This document shows, piece after piece, positions 60,301 to 64,000 of a stretch of 64,000 nt of DNA. Position numbers and translations under genes: made by a program. How positions within the stretch are numbered: position 1 is the first letter of the stretch; every line of letters starts with the position of its first letter. The DNA is taken from assembly GCA_008694505.1 (NCBI GenBank), contig VZDJ01000099.1:409037-473036 (forward strand), read 5' to 3'. This DNA is from Cyanoderma ruficeps (Eukaryota; Chordata; Aves; Passeriformes; Timaliidae). The notes under the pieces were generated by a model. It was not told where the DNA came from and made no database searches. It saw only the letters and a program-made list of their open reading frames with translations.

Positions 60301-61400
60301 TTAACTGACAATGTGACCAGCAAATGGCTCCCAAAGGCGGCGTGGCTGGGAGCAGCCTGCAGAGCTCCAGCCTGGCGTGGCTGCACGCGGCTCGGCACAA
60401 GCCGAATAAAACATTCAGGCCTGAGAGCAGCCGTCTCTCTGCAAACACTCCCACTCCTCACAGGGACACAATGGCACGCGAAGACCTGCTTCTGCTTCTT
60501 GCTGAAGGAAATGCAGTTGAATGGTGCTTGTGGAATTCAATTCCCACCATTACCTTGTGAATGCTTCTGTGTCCCTATGAGCCCCGTCAGCTTCCCCTGT
60601 TCCCTGGCTTTCCTGGGGCTGTGATTTTGGTGGTGGTCATGTGGGATGCGAGGTGCTGCTTCCCAGAGGTGCACAGCAAGCCAGGTGAGTTAGACACTCA
60701 TTTGTGTAATGTAGGTTCTTGATGAAATGGCAGTGCTTCAGCTGTGACCTCTGAAATTCCTTGGGAAGCACTGAGAGATGGGCTGCAAACTGCTGGGCCA
60801 GTTGGTGAGATTTTCTTCTACCTATACCTCTGACTCCAAATGGGCTTTGGAAGTCCAAAAGCCAGCAGTGCAAAGAAGGGTTTCACCCAAATTAATCCCA
60901 TGTGGTATGGGCTTTCAGAAAAGCTTGTGGGAAGGCATTTTTGTGGGAGTTGAGTCAATAGCTTCTGGCTGGGGTTGGGATATTTATGTTTTTGAACGTT
61001 TTGGCTGCTAATAGAGGGTTTTGCTTGCTTTCCCCATGAATAGTCCCACCATGTGTGCATTAGCATGTGTCATAAACTTCGTCTTGCTTCCAGGTTTAGT
61101 TTTAGCTGTAAGAAAAATAAAATCTGGTATTTGAGTTTCTTTTAAATTGTTCTATCCTGTTCCACGCCATCATCACGGTTTCTATTTTCTCCTAAAGATC
61201 CCAAGCAGGGTTAGTGTAGCACAAAGCATGTGGTGGCTCTTGCTCATGCTCCAACCGGTCTGTGAATTAGTTCTGTAAATGTCACGTAGAGTGAGTTTTA
61301 AACTCCTTTTCCAGACAAAGTAACTAAATGTGCTGGTAGTGAAGCCTTCTGCATGTAAAATTCTGCCACAGAAAGCCCACAGAGGCTTTTGGTTATTTAA
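57340..61400. other. Intergenic flank, no gene recognised
   Basis: Unique sequence after the 42-bp array. Two motif-rich AT segments (57540-57740 and 58230-58500) could be conserved noncoding elements. Nothing codes for a recognisable protein. Confidence 0.6.
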
Positions 61401-61469
61401 ACCTTTTTTCTTTTTTTTTTCCTTCCTNCTTCCTTCCTTCCTTCCTTCCTTCCTTCCTTCCTTCCTTCC
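61401..61469. repeat. Poly-T / (CTTC)n microsatellite containing an N
   Basis: A T-rich run is followed by cttc units to 61469. The only ambiguous base in the window is at 61428, so the repeat length here is not reliable. Confidence 0.95.
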
Positions 61470-61599
61470 GTGACTTCTCCTCCCTGAAAGAATATTTTTT
61501 TTGCATGTCACCAGAGCTGAGGCCTTAAAGTTTTGAAGCACCAGGTAAGAAAAGTAATTTCATGCTTCACGCCACCACTAATGTCGTGTTGTAATCTAC

Positions 61600-62480
61600 A
61601 GCCAGCAAGCCCCTTCCACTGAAGTTGGGGGATAATGAAGGGTTTAACTTTGCAGTTCTGTCAAATTAGTTTGGCGGGGGACAGGGGCGTGATGAGGCCG
61701 CTTCTCTTTGGGGCTGCGGAGATTGTCTGCACAGACAAATAAGTGAGCATTACAGGTGATTCCGTTCCTGCGCCGAGGCAGAGAGCTCCCATTTATCGCC
61801 ATCAAATGCATTAAGCTGCGAGTCAAAGCCCTCCGCTTTCGGCTCGCTGTGAGTCTGGACCAGAAGACAATCAAGCCATAAGGGTCATTTTCTGCATGAG
61901 CTAACCTTTTCCTCTCGTAGGGTTTGAAGCCTTTGTTGACAATGAGATGCTCAGTGGGAACATTAAATTAACACTTCATATTCGAGGCTGTAAATTTACT
62001 GGCAAGCTGAGGAAAAGTCAGGGAAAACAAACACTCCATCATTTCTGCTTCATTTAGCTGCTGAATGGGGACACTCTCACCTGCAGAGAAAAGAGGTCAG
62101 GGCAAACAGGGATAATTTTAATCTGACTCTCAGCCTAGTCTTTAGTGGCGGTGGATTGTGTTGCGTTCTGCGCTGAAAGTAAAGGTGAGAGCGAGGTGAG
62201 AGCAAGAAAATGGATAAGTACTATATGAAATGCTTGAGAGACCTTGCCACGGGCAGGCAGGGAGGGATGGTGGGCCGGTTACTACGGAAACTAGCGGGCC
62301 AAATACTATTAATTTTGCAAACTACAGAACCAGTTTTCTCTCAGATAATGGCTGCACCAAGATTTCCTTGTGTCAGCCAGGAAATAACACTGAATTCCAC
62401 CGCTGACAGCTTTAAAAATGAGCTAGTTTTCACTCTGATAATGATGCTTGGTATGATTCCATGAAAGCCATGTGTTCCGT
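61600..62480. promoter_or_regulatory. Candidate conserved noncoding block
   Basis: A repeat-free, compositionally balanced stretch in a gene-poor flank. Short AT-rich motif clusters (catttatcgccatcaaatgc, tactattaattttgcaaac, ctgataatgatgc) are embedded in non-coding-looking sequence. It looks like the long conserved elements of developmental gene neighbourhoods. An 84-codon open frame inside (62210-62464) has no family I recognise. Confidence 0.35.
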
Positions 62481-64000
62481 GTCTCCCAACTCTTTCCCAG
62501 GTCATGGCAATGGCTTTCAGGGCTGATGGGCAAATAATGCTCGTCTGCTGCAGTGCTGACTAATGTGACAGCCCTGCATTGTCACCAGCTGTTGGGGCGT
62601 GTGACATCAGTGCCCCAGCTCCTGAAATGCTCAGGGTGTCTTAAAAATGGCTGTTTGCAGGTTTTGCCTTCTTCTGTCAGCAGACAAATGCAATAAATTC
62701 TGTGGAAAGGAAAACCTGAGTTCCAGAAAGGTGTTTGGAGGCACAACATGTCTGACCCACTTGGATCTGCTTGGGCTGCAGAGGCTGTTTCTTTCAAAGA
62801 ACAGTTAGTAACAGGGTTTGTGTGTTGGAATTATCTTTGGTGGGAGTTTTTTCTCTGGCCAGAGGCGATGATCTTGTTAGGGAGCTGAAGGGGCCGTGGG
62901 CTGCCCAGCAGGGCTTGCCCAGTACATCCCACTGGCCTGGCCGAGCATCCTGGGGTAGCAGGAGCAGCAGGAGGGAGGCAGGGAGCAGAGGAGAGGTGGA
63001 GATTAAAGCAGAGACAGTGACAAGCCGATAATGAGGAACCCTTTCAATAGTTGTAATCCTTGGCGTGCAAGGACAAACAGCACTGCTTTTGTTTTCAAAC
63101 TCAGATTAACTTTTGGTTTAGGGGTAAAATCTGGAGTAACTTGGTGCAGCTGTGTCTCCCAGAGGGAAAGGCACGGGCAGGTAACAGGTGACTGTCACCC
63201 ATCTATTCTTCTGACGCACATTGGGGTGGCTTGTTCTCGGCTGCAGTGTCCCCAGCCAGGCTGTCCACCCCCAACACAGCTGGAGGCATTGTTGACAAAC
63301 TTGTTAGGGTACTTGGGAGAAAACAGCCTTCACCAAGAGGTCAAATTTGTATGGACACACAGCCCTTCAGGAAGGTCTGTGAGAAGAGACTTCCATGGAA
63401 TGAGGACATTTTTGTGATAGAGATGTTATGGGGTGTGGTGGTAAAGGGGTAAACTGCGTAAAAGAAAAATATGATAAATTAAAATACCACTTATTTTTGG
63501 CCAGACAGCTTTCTGATCTAGTTGCAGAGGATTGCAATCCAGCAGTGCTACAAATACTTTAATTAGCTTTCCTTGCCTGCTGACAGGCTGGAATGAATGT
63601 CTGTTTACCTGTGCTCAGGAATTTGGAGTGTGGACAAGGAGAGGAGAAGATGCTCCCCTGATGGTGACAGGGGGAAGATTTTAAGATCCTGAAAGCAAAT
63701 TAGGAGGAGGAGGGTCAATTAGCTAAAAAGTCTCTCTGAAGGAAGCCAAGTGTGTCTGGTAATGCTGCCCCACAGCTCCCGCCTGGTGCCATGCAAAGGA
63801 CAGCTATTACATGGGCAGCCTGAGCTGAGCTGCATTGGACAATGAATTCACAGATTGTCTGTGGACGAGGGGTTCCTGACACCCTCACCGAGGAGGGCAG
63901 CAGCACCACAGCGCGTCCCCCTGCCCGGGCATTCCTGCTGGTGGCCAAGGAGATGAGCCGAGGTGCCCCACAGGCTGGTGTCAAGGGAGGGGAGAAGAAT
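62481..64000. other. Right-edge flank, nothing recognised
   Basis: Unique, moderately GC-rich sequence with no recognisable exon, repeat or RNA gene. Confidence 0.6.

Noticed and set aside
1..64000. CRISPR arrays, bacterial operons, tRNA or rRNA genes, endogenous retrovirus
   Set aside because: No spaced repeats, cloverleaf, rRNA blocks or retroviral coding motifs were recognised; the sequence is vertebrate nuclear DNA.

Overview
The window is vertebrate nuclear DNA, most probably from a bird and perhaps a songbird. Short exons carry GT..AG splice sites. The CpG island is unmethylated-looking. Repeats are sparse: only two CR1 LINE pieces are recognisable, and the larger matches the avian CR1 3' end. 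A gene that spans about 320 kb in human is compressed so that 29 exons fit in 40 kb. Species cannot be fixed from the sequence alone. | From 1 to about 40,660 the minus strand carries the 5' two thirds of one gene, RALGAPA2, the catalytic alpha-2 subunit of the Ral GTPase-activating complex (also called AS250). I assembled 29 coding exons whose phases all join. They give a continuous 3,813-nt reading frame (1,271 codons, from the initiator Met) that runs off the left edge of the window. The C-terminal Rap/Ran-GAP catalytic domain lies beyond the window; what is here is the helical N-terminal scaffold plus a serine-rich regulatory linker with conserved AKT-type sites. Every exon except exon 17 aligns to RALGAPA2 as I remember the family, and paralogue-specific segments in exons 11, 12, 15 and 16 favour RALGAPA2 over RALGAPA1. 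Exon 17 (17133-17273) is a frame-neutral 141-nt cassette that I do not find in the canonical protein. | At 40,080-40,830 a CpG island contains exon 1, the 5' UTR and the promoter. Two perfect palindromic CREs (TGACGTCA) lie 22 bp apart, 127 and 149 bp upstream of the ATG, which suggests CREB/ATF control. A CR1 fragment (40,938-41,185) abuts the island on its upstream side. | From about 41,190 to 64,000 I see no supportable protein-coding gene. This is the 5' flank of RALGAPA2. In other vertebrates the gene lies in an INSM1-RALGAPA2-KIZ-XRN2-NKX2-4/NKX2-2 neighbourhood (from memory). The stretch holds simple repeats, a 42-bp minisatellite, a 17-bp tandem repeat and several AT-rich, homeodomain/POU-motif-dense blocks that look like conserved noncoding enhancers. 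One N occurs in a CTTC tract at 61,428. No RNA gene, CRISPR array or intact mobile element was recognised.
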